Made by a program: the position numbers and the translations under genes
NCBI GenBank assembly: GCA_963923035.1
Contig: CAWUKT010000023.1
Coordinates: forward strand, 1-64,000
Source: CAWUKT01 sp963923035
GTDB lineage: Bacteria; Bacteroidota; Bacteroidia; J057; JADKCL01
Reading direction: 5' to 3'
Length of the DNA: 64,000 bases
Notes under the pieces: generated by a model
Seen by the model: only the letters and a program-made list of their open reading frames with translations
Database searches by the model: none
Told to the model about the DNA's origin: nothing
In this document: positions 16,877 through 26,599 of the stretch, piece after piece
How the letters are laid out: each line of letters opens with the position of its first letter
Numbering within the stretch: position 1 is the first letter of the stretch

Positions 16877-17817
16877 ATGATGAAACAGCCTGCTCTGCCC
16901 ATAGAACTCATCTTGTTAAATGGAAATCCATCCGGCCCCAAGGTCGCATCCATCAAAAACTGGATCGGTAAAGCTGTCTACTCCCCTATCCACACTGCCA
17001 ATGAAGTTTTAAAGCGAACTGAATTTGAAGGACCGGGGGTCTACATCATGAAAGCCACTCCCCCTGAAAAAATCTTTTATCATGAACAGGTCTACATTGG
17101 AGAATCGCAAGAACTCAAACAAAGGATTAAGACCCACCTGAACAGTGCCAAGGAACCGGATTATGATTCCTTTGTAGCGTTTTCCTGTTCGGATGACAGC
17201 TTCGACAAGGGGACCATCAAATACCTTGAACACCGTTTGATTGCGATTGGAAATGAAAACAAAACATCTAAAATCCTAAACGATGTGTTTCCCAGTCTTC
17301 CCCCTTATCTGAATCGTCCAAAATTGGGATGGACAGCTACCTCGCCAAGATGAAGCTATTGTTGCCTCTGCTTGGATTTGATTTTCTTACGCCATCCGCT
17401 TTTCCTCTTCGGGACCAACAAATTGGAGACCTTAGTGGTGAGACAGGGATCGATGTAGAAAGATCTACTCAAATTGAATCTGCGGCGAATCACTACCAAC
17501 TCAAAAGCAATCGTCTAAAAGCCTCTATGTTCACGCGCGACGGCCAACTGGTTGTCGTCAAGGGATCCCAAATGAGCAAGGACACGTCTCCCAGCATTGG
17601 AGGTGGATGGGTAAGAATTCGTAATCGTTTGATTGCAGAAAAAATTGTCGTTGATAAAGGAGAGTACTTCGAATTTATCCAAGATTTTGCGTTCAATTCC
17701 GCCAGCGCCGCGGCTTCGGTCATCAGAGGCCGCCAAAGTGCGGGCCCACGCAGGTGGACCCACACCATCAGCGGCAAAACCTACCGCCAGCTACTGCTGG
17801 AAGGCATCGATCCCTGA
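16877..17817 (+). pseudogene. GIY-YIG nuclease with DUF4357, split by a frameshift
   Basis: The first frame (16877-17353, 158 aa) carries a GIY-YIG domain: GVYIMKA, then YIGESQELKQRIKTHL, with Arg and a later Glu (KYLEHRL). A second frame (open from 17329 to 17817) continues with LLPLLGFDFLTP and a DUF4357 domain (DGQLVVVKGSQ, IRNRLIAEKIV, FNSASAAASVIRGRQS). In the usual family protein these are one chain with the LPLLGFDFL segment between them. A one-base change in or near CCAAAATTGGG (17319-17329) would join them. Either it is a real frameshift, a sequencing error, or two separately translated parts. Its stop abuts the stop of the convergent giant helicase gene. Confidence 0.75.
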
Positions 17818-20800
17818 TCACTCATCGATCAAATGCTGCTTGACCCAGGCCGGCCGGCGCACCAGGTTGAACACATCCAAATACCGCAGCCGCTCGGAAG
17901 AACCTGTAAACTGAACCGCCACCTTGACCGCCTCTTCCAGCAATTCCCCCGGTTTTTTCAGGTCCCACAGCGGATGCACCAGGACCAAGGCCTTCCGCTC
18001 GTTGAGCAGAACGGGCAATCCCTTGCCCTCCTCATCCTGGTATTTATACCGTCCCTTGGTCCAGTCCTGTATGTCCACCGCGAGCTGCTCCGCCAGGCGA
18101 AAGTAATCCGCCACTTCGGGGTAGGTCCGGGCGTTCCAAGACTCATAGTTGACATGGGCGTCGAAGTCGGCGCTCCGCAGCGTTCGCAGGTACGAGATCC
18201 CCAGCCGCCAATCCAGGAGGTGGTGGACCTGCCGGTTCGTGTAGGTTTGCAAGCAGGAAGGACAACTGCTTTTACAATCTTCCCCGTGGTTCAGGGCAAT
18301 GGTCAGAAACTCCTGGTCGCCCTCCACGAGGCATTTGTCCAGAACCCGCTCAAAGTCTTCCTTCAATTCCGCCACAAACCCTGCCCCGTTGGCCAACTTC
18401 TCCGCTAGGACGATCCGGGGATACTCCCCGTCCAAGTTCAGGTCCGGAATCTCGACCTCCTCGGGAGCGATGTCAAGGTACTCCGCAAAAACCTTTTGCA
18501 GGATATAGGCCCCGGAAAGTGTGGCCGCCATCCGAGCCGTTCGCAGAGCCCTCAGCTGACTGTTGGACGCTTTTGACTCGGGTTTGATTTGGAGATTAAG
18601 ATTGGGATGGGGATGCTGGGGAGAAATGAATAGGAGATCGGTGACCTTTTTCATGCCCAAAGCAATCCGTTTGGGCGCCTTGGAACCGCTCTGCACAGCC
18701 CCTACAGGCGCAGTACCTTCCGGGAACCATTGGTCCTTCAGTTCTCCGTCGTTGTAGAGAGCGCCCTTGAAAAATGCGCCTCCGTTCGTATTCAGCTTCC
18801 AGATATGAGACGGCTTGTCATTTCGGCTATCGGAAAAACCCAGTTGGACATTCAAGTCGGGCAGGTCCACAAATTCCAGGTCGTTGGGCTCCGCAATCGA
18901 CATGGATCCGGCTGCAGAAGAACGGGCATTTTCTTGCTTCACGCTTTTTCCATTCGCCGAGTTCAAGTAAGATGTCCGAAAGGCCTTGGGAACCACAATT
19001 GTAAATTCCTCGAAATCGTCCCGTTTCTGGGTCGTATTGCAATTGCATTCGAACTTCAACTCCTCCAATTCCTGCTTGGGATACAGCTTCCGGCATTCCT
19101 TGCATTGAAAAACCGGAAAGACATTGTCCCCTTCCTGAATGCTCGATTTGTCCTCCGGATTCGCCCCCCGAAAGCCCCACTTACTTTGGCTAGGAAACTT
19201 CCCGTAAAACATAGGATAGCTCAATCCGGCCACCTGGTGTTCGGCCTTGTCTTTGGTCCGGACGGCACCCGGTGAGAACTCGAAAATCGCCAACTCTAAT
19301 TCCCGATCAATTGAGCGCATTTGATAGTTATTCCTGCCGTGGAAAAAGCTCCGCACGCTGCTCGGCATCCCGTAGGCCGGAAGAATGCCGAATTCAGACA
19401 GTTTTTCGGACAAGCGGGCATTGAGGCGGCGGTCATCGCTCAGGACATCGTCCCAGGTACCCCCCTCTTTGAACCCAAAGTCCTTGCGCAGAGCCCGGTT
19501 GATCGCATCGATCAGGTTTTCCCCCACCTTTTTGCTCTTCAACCAATCCAAATAATTGGCGAAGGCCTCCCCTTGCTCCAAAGCCGAACCTGGTTTGACC
19601 AAGGTCCGCCACATTCTGGTCACCATTTCCCGGCATTCCTCCGATTTCAACCATTCCCGCACTTTCTCCGGATAATTCGTCCCTCCTTTTACCCAGTCCC
19701 CCAAACTGCCGAATTCGCCGTGCATGTCTTTCGAAGAGGGGATCGGGGAAAAATCGTGGTGGTCCCGGAGGTACCGAAACGCCTGGCCCAAAATATATTT
19801 CGTAATGCTCCGCCGAATCACCTCTTCGCGGGCCGACAATTTGGGCGGCGGTGCGGCGTCCCCGGTGATCCGGTCCAGGCCATTGTTGAAGTAGTACAGA
19901 TCGTGGCTGCGCCCCCGGCACAGGGTCAGGGCCACACTAAACGCCTGTCCGCTCCGGCCCCCACGTCCCACCCGCTGCTGGTAATTGTACCGGGTGGGCG
20001 GCATATTGGCCTGGTAAACAGCTTGGAGTGAGCCAATGTCCACCCCCACTTCCATGGTTGTCGTCACGCTGAGTACATCGATTTCCTGGAACATACGCGC
20101 CGCCTGGTAGGTCTTGGGATCCTGTTCGGGGAATACCCCTTTGAAGGCGATCTGACGGGCCGTCGGATCATCGGTTTGACCGCTCAGCTCTTCGCAGCGG
20201 ATCCGGATGGGCTCGCGGTTGTGGAGGATGGGATGGGAAACGTAATTCTGGGCGGCGAGGACCTTGCTTTTTAGGCTCGGAGTCGGTTCCTCCTCCAAAG
20301 GTTCGTAGCAGAAGGTGCAAACCTCTGCGGCGGGGTGCAAATGGTCACGTTGGCATTTGGTACAGCGCCAAACCGGATCTTCCGGCTCCGCCAGGTACAG
20401 GTGTAAATCATCGGGGGAAAGCACCCAACCCTGTCCGCCGCCGCTCCTACCCTGCTTCGGGGAATAGTGCTTCAGAACTTTGTGGCGGTGGGCTTGCTCG
20501 GCGAAAAAAACCTTCAGATTTCGGATATCTTGTATACCCCAACGCTCCCCAATCCTTTGGAAATAAGATTCGATTTTACGGCCCCAATCTTCCCGGGCAT
20601 CGTGGGGAATGGGCATGGGGTCATACATTGATTTGGACAACAGGTACTTGAAATTGTTGCCCAGGACGCGAATCGTACCATTCAGGAACTCCAACAATTG
20701 GGAGCCTGGAATGTCCATGTCGGTCTGTTTCCGAAAATCGGCTTCCAGCTGAGTGGGGTCGGCCTTGAAGCACGGGTATCCCTGGCCCGCCGATTCGAGG

Positions 20801-23800
20801 CTGTACACTAATTTGGAGAAGAAAACATCGCTGATCGAATCCCGCAGGTGAGCCAGGACCTTATTCTGGAATTCCCAGAGGTCTTGCTCATCGCCGGTTT
20901 GGAGGCCCAGTTCTTGGGGCGTTTTCCAGCGGAACTTCCGCTGGATTTGCCCGTCGGAGCCGATGATTTCCGTCCAGCCGAAAAATTCGAACCACGGCCG
21001 GCCTTTGATCTCCTGGACATTTGCGTCGACACCGCCGGGATTGATGCCCTTTTGCAGCAAGCGCTCGATCAGAATTCCCAACTGATCGAATCGGCCCGCC
21101 GCCCCCAGCAGCCGCTGGGAAGAGACAATTCGGATATTTTCAATGTCGCTTTCCACTTCCTCTCTCCATTTTTGCTCTAACTCCTTTCCTTCCTCATTCT
21201 TTTTGGGAAGTGGGTGATCCAGATTTCGGAACAAATCATCTACTTCATTGTAGGCCTCGTAATCCTCTCCGGCCCACGCCAACAAATCCGGATCCCCGTC
21301 ATCCTTTTTCATCCGCTCCAACATCTCCAACTGCTTTTTCCTCCTTACGCGCTTCAATACCTCCTTCTCCTGCTCTTCCGCCCGGTGGTGCTGAAAGATT
21401 TCCATCATGTATTCTTCCACCACATTGAGGAAGTGCTGGTTTTCAATGTCATAAGCGAGGCGGGCCGCATCTTCCCTTGAGTCTGAGAACGCTACCAACT
21501 TTCGGTTAATCCCTTTTTCCGGCTCGTGGTCCAGTTGATAGGCCAGCTCCTTCAGTAAGACCTGGTTCATTTTGCCAAAACCAGTGCGGAAGGAACGTAT
21601 GGGCGATGGGGTAAATTTTCTCCGGTTCCAATTCTGCTTGCAACAGGGACACGCACTGGGAAGGGCTGTGTGGTACTCCAATTTTTGTTCATTCGTCTCG
21701 GGGACCAGCGTTGCTTTCTTGATTTTCCGGATCTGAAACCAATACCCCTGCACCCAATTATCCCCATCCGTATCCCCCTCCCGAATGATTCCCAGCCGGG
21801 TATCCAAACTCGCTTTGACCCATACCCCTTCACTATGCTTGCCTCCCCTATTATACTTGGATGGGATCTTTTGCCGCCACCGCATCGGAATATCATTGCT
21901 CAACAAGGGATCTGGATCTCCCTTTTCATTTCTTCGTACTCCATCGTAGTCCAGGGCATTGGGAAAGGGCCAGAAAACGGCGTAATCGGGAAAATGTTGC
22001 CGCGACACCGTCGGAATTCCTCCCATAGGATTTTCTAACACGGGCGTGGAAATCGTCACCTGGCATTCAGAAGGATCCTTGGCGTTGGTATAGCGTTTTT
22101 GGCCGCCCAGAAAAACCGTTCCACAGACTTCACAGCGTAAAAAATCAAACATCCGGCGGTCGCCTTCTTTCGAGGTCTGCTTAGGGGTATAGGACAACTC
22201 CAGCACCGGCTGTTGGTCCTTTTCGAGGTACTGGCCCGCTTCAGCACTTTGTTTGGGGCTCGGTTCCGCCCAGAGGCCCTGGATGAACTTAAAGAAATAG
22301 TGGAAGCGGAGACTGGGAAAATCCCGCCCCGGCATTTTCCCCCGCAGAAAAAAGAATCCCTTGAGCGCCTTTAGTTGCTCTGCCTGGCCCGCCAAAGTCG
22401 GAAACCAACGCTCTCCCAACTTCTCAATCGAACGGGGCACGGTCGGCGGCTCATTGTCCTGCCGGTCTTCCCGCTTGAAGGTCACCTTGATCCGGTCCAC
22501 CAATTGGTGGGCGGCGTACCAGGCCGCGATCTGCTCTTGCAGGGATTCGCCCGAAGTCTCGGGTGCCATTTTGCTCAGGATTTCCTGCACCGCAGCGGGC
22601 TCCGGTTCCGGAAACCCTTCCAACTCGGCCAATTGGACCAGTTCGCGGGCGTGGGGCATCTGGGGCGAGATCGTATCGTCGTATTTTCGAGCATGCCCAT
22701 TGATCACGGTGAATTCCTTTCCGTCCCGTTCGGGAAAAACCCCGAAAAAGTTCGCCAGAAATTCCCGCGTCTGCTCGCCACTTCCCAGCGAGGCGCTGGA
22801 GCACAGGATCCGCACGCGGTCGTGCAGGCTGCCATTCTCCTGGATCATGTCCAGGTGTAGCATCAGGCTCCGCAACAAAGCGGCATTCTCCATTCCCTCC
22901 GAATTTCGGTACAGGTGCAATTCGTCGATGATGATGTGGAAGACACGGTCCTTCAGGATGGCCGCCTTTTTTGCGACCGGGATAGCATCCAGGTCCTCCC
23001 CGTGGAACCACCGACGTGTCTCCTCCCAGATATTTTTCTCAATGGTCCGCATCAGCATGATGCTCAGCATCGAAAAGTTCGTGATGAGGATATCGGGCGG
23101 GGTCCGCTGCATGTCCCAGCGGCTCCGCATCTCGGCGCTGACCTTTACTTTTACCTCCTCGTGGCATTCAGGAAAGGCCGGAACGGTGAATTGAATGTCC
23201 TCGGACTTGTCTTTTTCGGGGATGGCTTCGGAAGAAAGAAAGTCGTGTATCTTCTTGTAGGAATCGCGCAGTTGTTTGATTTGCTTCCGGTTCTCATTCG
23301 ACTTTTTCCGCCGCTTCTTCTTGTCCTGGTTGGCTTCTTCCTCCCCGGGCACCGGCGTCGCCCCGATATAACGCCCAAAATAAATCCGATTGCCATCGAA
23401 TCCTTTGGGATCATCGTAGATGTCCCATACCTCGGGACTGTCCAGCGCCTTCCGCAGACGGGTCAGCTGGTCCTCCACCAGGGCGTTCATGGGGTAAACG
23501 ACCAGGGCCCGGACAGCCGCCGGGCGGGATTCGTGCTCGCGGTAAGGATGGTCGTAGGAAGCCTCGCCCTCGTGCTGGTACCAACTGCGATCCCCCAACT
23601 CCAATGGGTTGATCGGTCCCCAATGCCCACTTTCTTTGACGATTTGGGCGATCAGAGGGAGCAAAAAGGATTCCGTTTTCCCCGAACCCGTCCCCGAAGT
23701 GATCAGGCAATGGTCCCCCCGCATCCCTGCTTTCAACATCTCGAACTGGTGCTGGAAAAAGGAGTATTTGCTGGAAAAGAGGTTGTCGGAAATGATTTGT

Positions 23801-24060
23801 TGAAAGCGCGCCAATTGATCCTCCAGCGCCGGGACATGCTCCAAGGTCAAATCGGCCACCCCGACCCCAGAGGATCTATAATCGGGCTGAAGCTCAACAT
23901 ACGGCCACTGAAACAGGTTCGGCGCTGTCTTGAGCAGGGCTTCTTTGCGTTCTTCGATGTCGGTGAAACGGGTCCGGAAAGCAGTTTGGAGGTACAGAAT
24001 GAATTTATCGCGGATGGCTTCGAAGGCCGTAATCGGTTCTTTACTGATCAACTGATCCAT
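17818..24060 (-). CDS. Giant DEAD/DEAH-type helicase with DUF1998, DruE-like
   Basis: A 2080-aa superfamily 2 helicase. Motifs: Walker A GTGSGKT at 123-129; Ia ALVVYPMNALVEDQL; DELH (FHIIIDELHLYRN); SAS (LCSSASLG); and, after a very long insert, motifs V/VI in VGVDIGSLQAVYQANMPPTR and YQQRVGRGGRSGQ. Cys clusters that could bind zinc occur at CTKCQRDHLHPAAEVCTFC and CKECRKLY...CNC. The C-terminus has the DUF1998 Cys signature DCKSSCPSCLQTY. Size and order match DruE, the helicase common to all Druantia anti-phage systems; DISARM helicases are much shorter. It is the last gene of the seven-gene operon and overlaps the 852-aa gene by 20 nt. Its mechanism in Druantia is unknown. Confidence 0.85.
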   Translation of the reverse strand: MDQLISKEPITAFEAIRDKFILYLQTAFRTRFTDIEERKEALLKTAPNLFQWPYVELQPDYRSSGVGVADLTLEHVPALEDQLARFQQIISDNLFSSKYSFFQHQFEMLKAGMRGDHCLITSGTGSGKTESFLLPLIAQIVKESGHWGPINPLELGDRSWYQHEGEASYDHPYREHESRPAAVRALVVYPMNALVEDQLTRLRKALDSPEVWDIYDDPKGFDGNRIYFGRYIGATPVPGEEEANQDKKKRRKKSNENRKQIKQLRDSYKKIHDFLSSEAIPEKDKSEDIQFTVPAFPECHEEVKVKVSAEMRSRWDMQRTPPDILITNFSMLSIMLMRTIEKNIWEETRRWFHGEDLDAIPVAKKAAILKDRVFHIIIDELHLYRNSEGMENAALLRSLMLHLDMIQENGSLHDRVRILCSSASLGSGEQTREFLANFFGVFPERDGKEFTVINGHARKYDDTISPQMPHARELVQLAELEGFPEPEPAAVQEILSKMAPETSGESLQEQIAAWYAAHQLVDRIKVTFKREDRQDNEPPTVPRSIEKLGERWFPTLAGQAEQLKALKGFFFLRGKMPGRDFPSLRFHYFFKFIQGLWAEPSPKQSAEAGQYLEKDQQPVLELSYTPKQTSKEGDRRMFDFLRCEVCGTVFLGGQKRYTNAKDPSECQVTISTPVLENPMGGIPTVSRQHFPDYAVFWPFPNALDYDGVRRNEKGDPDPLLSNDIPMRWRQKIPSKYNRGGKHSEGVWVKASLDTRLGIIREGDTDGDNWVQGYWFQIRKIKKATLVPETNEQKLEYHTALPSACPCCKQNWNRRKFTPSPIRSFRTGFGKMNQVLLKELAYQLDHEPEKGINRKLVAFSDSREDAARLAYDIENQHFLNVVEEYMMEIFQHHRAEEQEKEVLKRVRRKKQLEMLERMKKDDGDPDLLAWAGEDYEAYNEVDDLFRNLDHPLPKKNEEGKELEQKWREEVESDIENIRIVSSQRLLGAAGRFDQLGILIERLLQKGINPGGVDANVQEIKGRPWFEFFGWTEIIGSDGQIQRKFRWKTPQELGLQTGDEQDLWEFQNKVLAHLRDSISDVFFSKLVYSLESAGQGYPCFKADPTQLEADFRKQTDMDIPGSQLLEFLNGTIRVLGNNFKYLLSKSMYDPMPIPHDAREDWGRKIESYFQRIGERWGIQDIRNLKVFFAEQAHRHKVLKHYSPKQGRSGGGQGWVLSPDDLHLYLAEPEDPVWRCTKCQRDHLHPAAEVCTFCYEPLEEEPTPSLKSKVLAAQNYVSHPILHNREPIRIRCEELSGQTDDPTARQIAFKGVFPEQDPKTYQAARMFQEIDVLSVTTTMEVGVDIGSLQAVYQANMPPTRYNYQQRVGRGGRSGQAFSVALTLCRGRSHDLYYFNNGLDRITGDAAPPPKLSAREEVIRRSITKYILGQAFRYLRDHHDFSPIPSSKDMHGEFGSLGDWVKGGTNYPEKVREWLKSEECREMVTRMWRTLVKPGSALEQGEAFANYLDWLKSKKVGENLIDAINRALRKDFGFKEGGTWDDVLSDDRRLNARLSEKLSEFGILPAYGMPSSVRSFFHGRNNYQMRSIDRELELAIFEFSPGAVRTKDKAEHQVAGLSYPMFYGKFPSQSKWGFRGANPEDKSSIQEGDNVFPVFQCKECRKLYPKQELEELKFECNCNTTQKRDDFEEFTIVVPKAFRTSYLNSANGKSVKQENARSSAAGSMSIAEPNDLEFVDLPDLNVQLGFSDSRNDKPSHIWKLNTNGGAFFKGALYNDGELKDQWFPEGTAPVGAVQSGSKAPKRIALGMKKVTDLLFISPQHPHPNLNLQIKPESKASNSQLRALRTARMAATLSGAYILQKVFAEYLDIAPEEVEIPDLNLDGEYPRIVLAEKLANGAGFVAELKEDFERVLDKCLVEGDQEFLTIALNHGEDCKSSCPSCLQTYTNRQVHHLLDWRLGISYLRTLRSADFDAHVNYESWNARTYPEVADYFRLAEQLAVDIQDWTKGRYKYQDEEGKGLPVLLNERKALVLVHPLWDLKKPGELLEEAVKVAVQFTGSSERLRYLDVFNLVRRPAWVKQHLIDE

Positions 24061-26599
24061 TTTTCAGGGAATTAAAGTTGGATTGAAATGAAATGGGGTG
24101 GAAAAAAATGTCGGTTTCCAAATGGACGGAGAGCCCAAACAACAGCTTCACCAATGCCCGGCGCAGCGGGAAGCGAATGTCCTCATAACTGCGCAGCACA
24201 ATGGTCCGGCCGGGAGAAATTTCCGCATCTACCAGCGGTCCAATTTTGCCGGAAGCCATGGTCAATGCCCGTTCGACCAGCGCGGGCAGGGGCAAAAAGG
24301 CGGGGAGAAAGATCCGGTCGGGATGATCGGCGTCGACAAACAAAGCGGGCGCCCGGTGCCGCCGCAACAACCTCCACACGGCCCATTCTCCATTGCAATG
24401 AAACCCTTCCGCCTCATTGTCCCACCACGTGAACATCGGATAGCCCAGGCGCTCGTTGTAGGTGCGGCTAAGGATGGGAAAATGGGGAATCGGATTGGGC
24501 AATTGAAAGGTGTACCGCTGCGGCGACAACATAAAATCGAGGGGCGAACGGCTTTGCACCCGCATGCCTTCTTCGTCGGGAAACCAGCCCCGCGTCGCGG
24601 GGATTTCCAGGCTTTCCAGCAGCGTCTGGGCGTACGAACAGGGTTGCCACCGGCCCACAACCCCCGGAAAACTCTCTTCCAGTACCGCTTGCAGCTGCTC
24701 CAAATGGCGGAGCTGCAAAAAGGACAACCGCCCCGTGGGCGGGAGAAAGGGGCTTTCCTGTTCGATCCATTCAAGTTGAAGCCCATTCTCCCCTTCCCGG
24801 CAGTGTGTCTCCACTGTATCGAGCAGCGGAGCAGTCCAAACTCCGGCCAGCATCGCTCGGACCCGATGGCGGTTGTCGGGAAACAGGACGAAAGAAGGCG
24901 GGGCCAATTGAAGCCGCTGGGCCTGGGGATTTTCCAGGAAATAGCCCAGCGAAGCCATCTGTCGACGCAATATCCGCGCTTCTTTCTTTTCCAACGGAAC
25001 ATCGATTTTCTCGCTCCAATCCTCCAAACAGGCATAGAATTCGGAGAAAGAGATCTCCGTCCTGCCTTTTCGCAACAAGGGCACCCAAAAATCAACGTGC
25101 CCGGGCACTGGCTCCGCCGATCCTGTCAAAGATATGGGCACACTCCACTTGGAATTCGGTGCGCAGCTGTGGTCGACTCCCGTCATCCAGTAGTGGGAAA
25201 TTTGAATCGGGTCCGACTTGTGCAAACCGCCGTCCGGGGAATAGGTCCAGGCTGCCTCAAATCCCTGGGCCCGGATTGGAAACACAGGATTGGGGGCCTG
25301 GGAGGCATCCCGATCTGAGCGGGGTGCCGACTGATTCTCTCGTTGGGGTGGCCTGATTTCGTCCCCAAAAAACAAGTAGCAATGGGGAGGCAAATCCACT
25401 TCAATTTCCCTTTCCCGCCAATTCTCCACCGATTTCTCCTCCTTCCATTCTTTCCACTCCGCCAATTCCTTCTTCGGGAACCAATGAAAAAAGGGCGTCT
25501 CCTTCAATGGCCGGGGCGAGTCGATATAATCGGCTCCGAAAGCCCCCAATGCGCCCGCGGGATGGAAAAAAGGCGAGGGAAAATGCTTCAATTCCAAGGG
25601 AGTGGGTTGGACAAGGGAAATGCGGACCGGACGCATGGAGCTCGTATAATCCAACTTCAGCAACTCGTCTCCAATCCTGAAGCGCTCGGACCAGCCTCCC
25701 GTTCCAATGGTTCCGACAATCGTTTTCCCTTTCCACTCCGCCCTGAACTCACCTTTCCAACTGGGGTGGTACAAGCGCAGCCCCCAGCCCTGCCGGGGCG
25801 CCAATACGATCCGTAGCTGAAATTGATCTTCCCAATTGGCGGCCAGATTGTGGGGCTCCTCCGGCGCTGTTCCCGCCCAATTGCGGAACTCTTCCGCCAT
25901 CCAATCCCGTACCGAGTCGCGGGCTTGCTGCTTCCGGTGAGACAGCATCCCCAGTAATTGGGGGATCATCTGATCCACCTTCGGCTCCTGCTCGGTCAGG
26001 TGGATGAGCCAGGCGATGGAGGGCTTGCTTCCCGGCGTAATGGCCTGGGAGCGCCAAATGAAATGGAGATTGTCCCGCTCCAGCGGTGAAACCAGGGCGT
26101 GGTGGCGAATCCGTCCCACGTACTTGTAGTCCTGGAGGGGCTCATCGGCAAAGGTGCCCGGAAATTCAGGCCACTGCTGCGACCAGATTCGGATGGTCTC
26201 GAAGTGATTGACCAGTTTCCGCACGAGATCCCGTGGAAAAAGATCGGCTGCGAGGAAGCGGGAACAGAAATCATCGAGCGCCGCGTAATAGCCGAAGTCC
26301 TGGTCCCGCCGTTCGGTCCAGGCGAGGACCAAGACCGCGATTCCACAGAGGAAATGCGGCGGGTTGGGAGATTCCACCCCTTGCCAGCTTTCCACGAGGT
26401 CCGGCAGGTAACTCGGGAACGACACCTTGATCGGTCCCTGCCGCAGTCCTTCGCAGAATTCTTCCCAGCCCCCAATTCCACGCTCGGCCCCAATTTTGTC
26501 GATGAGCTTCCGGTCCAGGTACAGTAAAATGCGCTGTCCGGGTCGAGATTGTCGGAAGAAATAGTCGCCGAGGGCATCGTTCCATTTCCAGTAGCTCAT
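24041..26599 (-). CDS. Large hypothetical protein, partner of the DruE-like helicase
   Basis: An 852-aa soluble protein. The start at ATG 26599 overlaps the methyltransferase stop as ATGA, indicating translational coupling, and its end overlaps the helicase start by 20 nt. The N-terminus (YWKWNDALGDYFFRQS, then RILLYLDRKLIDKIGAE) has the look of a conserved domain; two Trp-rich beta regions follow (about 290-370 and 430-560). I recognise no catalytic motif. Its place directly before a DruE-like gene resembles DruH before DruE in type III Druantia, but I cannot claim homology. Confidence 0.75.
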   Translation of the reverse strand: MSYWKWNDALGDYFFRQSRPGQRILLYLDRKLIDKIGAERGIGGWEEFCEGLRQGPIKVSFPSYLPDLVESWQGVESPNPPHFLCGIAVLVLAWTERRDQDFGYYAALDDFCSRFLAADLFPRDLVRKLVNHFETIRIWSQQWPEFPGTFADEPLQDYKYVGRIRHHALVSPLERDNLHFIWRSQAITPGSKPSIAWLIHLTEQEPKVDQMIPQLLGMLSHRKQQARDSVRDWMAEEFRNWAGTAPEEPHNLAANWEDQFQLRIVLAPRQGWGLRLYHPSWKGEFRAEWKGKTIVGTIGTGGWSERFRIGDELLKLDYTSSMRPVRISLVQPTPLELKHFPSPFFHPAGALGAFGADYIDSPRPLKETPFFHWFPKKELAEWKEWKEEKSVENWREREIEVDLPPHCYLFFGDEIRPPQRENQSAPRSDRDASQAPNPVFPIRAQGFEAAWTYSPDGGLHKSDPIQISHYWMTGVDHSCAPNSKWSVPISLTGSAEPVPGHVDFWVPLLRKGRTEISFSEFYACLEDWSEKIDVPLEKKEARILRRQMASLGYFLENPQAQRLQLAPPSFVLFPDNRHRVRAMLAGVWTAPLLDTVETHCREGENGLQLEWIEQESPFLPPTGRLSFLQLRHLEQLQAVLEESFPGVVGRWQPCSYAQTLLESLEIPATRGWFPDEEGMRVQSRSPLDFMLSPQRYTFQLPNPIPHFPILSRTYNERLGYPMFTWWDNEAEGFHCNGEWAVWRLLRRHRAPALFVDADHPDRIFLPAFLPLPALVERALTMASGKIGPLVDAEISPGRTIVLRSYEDIRFPLRRALVKLLFGLSVHLETDIFFHPISFQSNFNSLKNGSVDQ

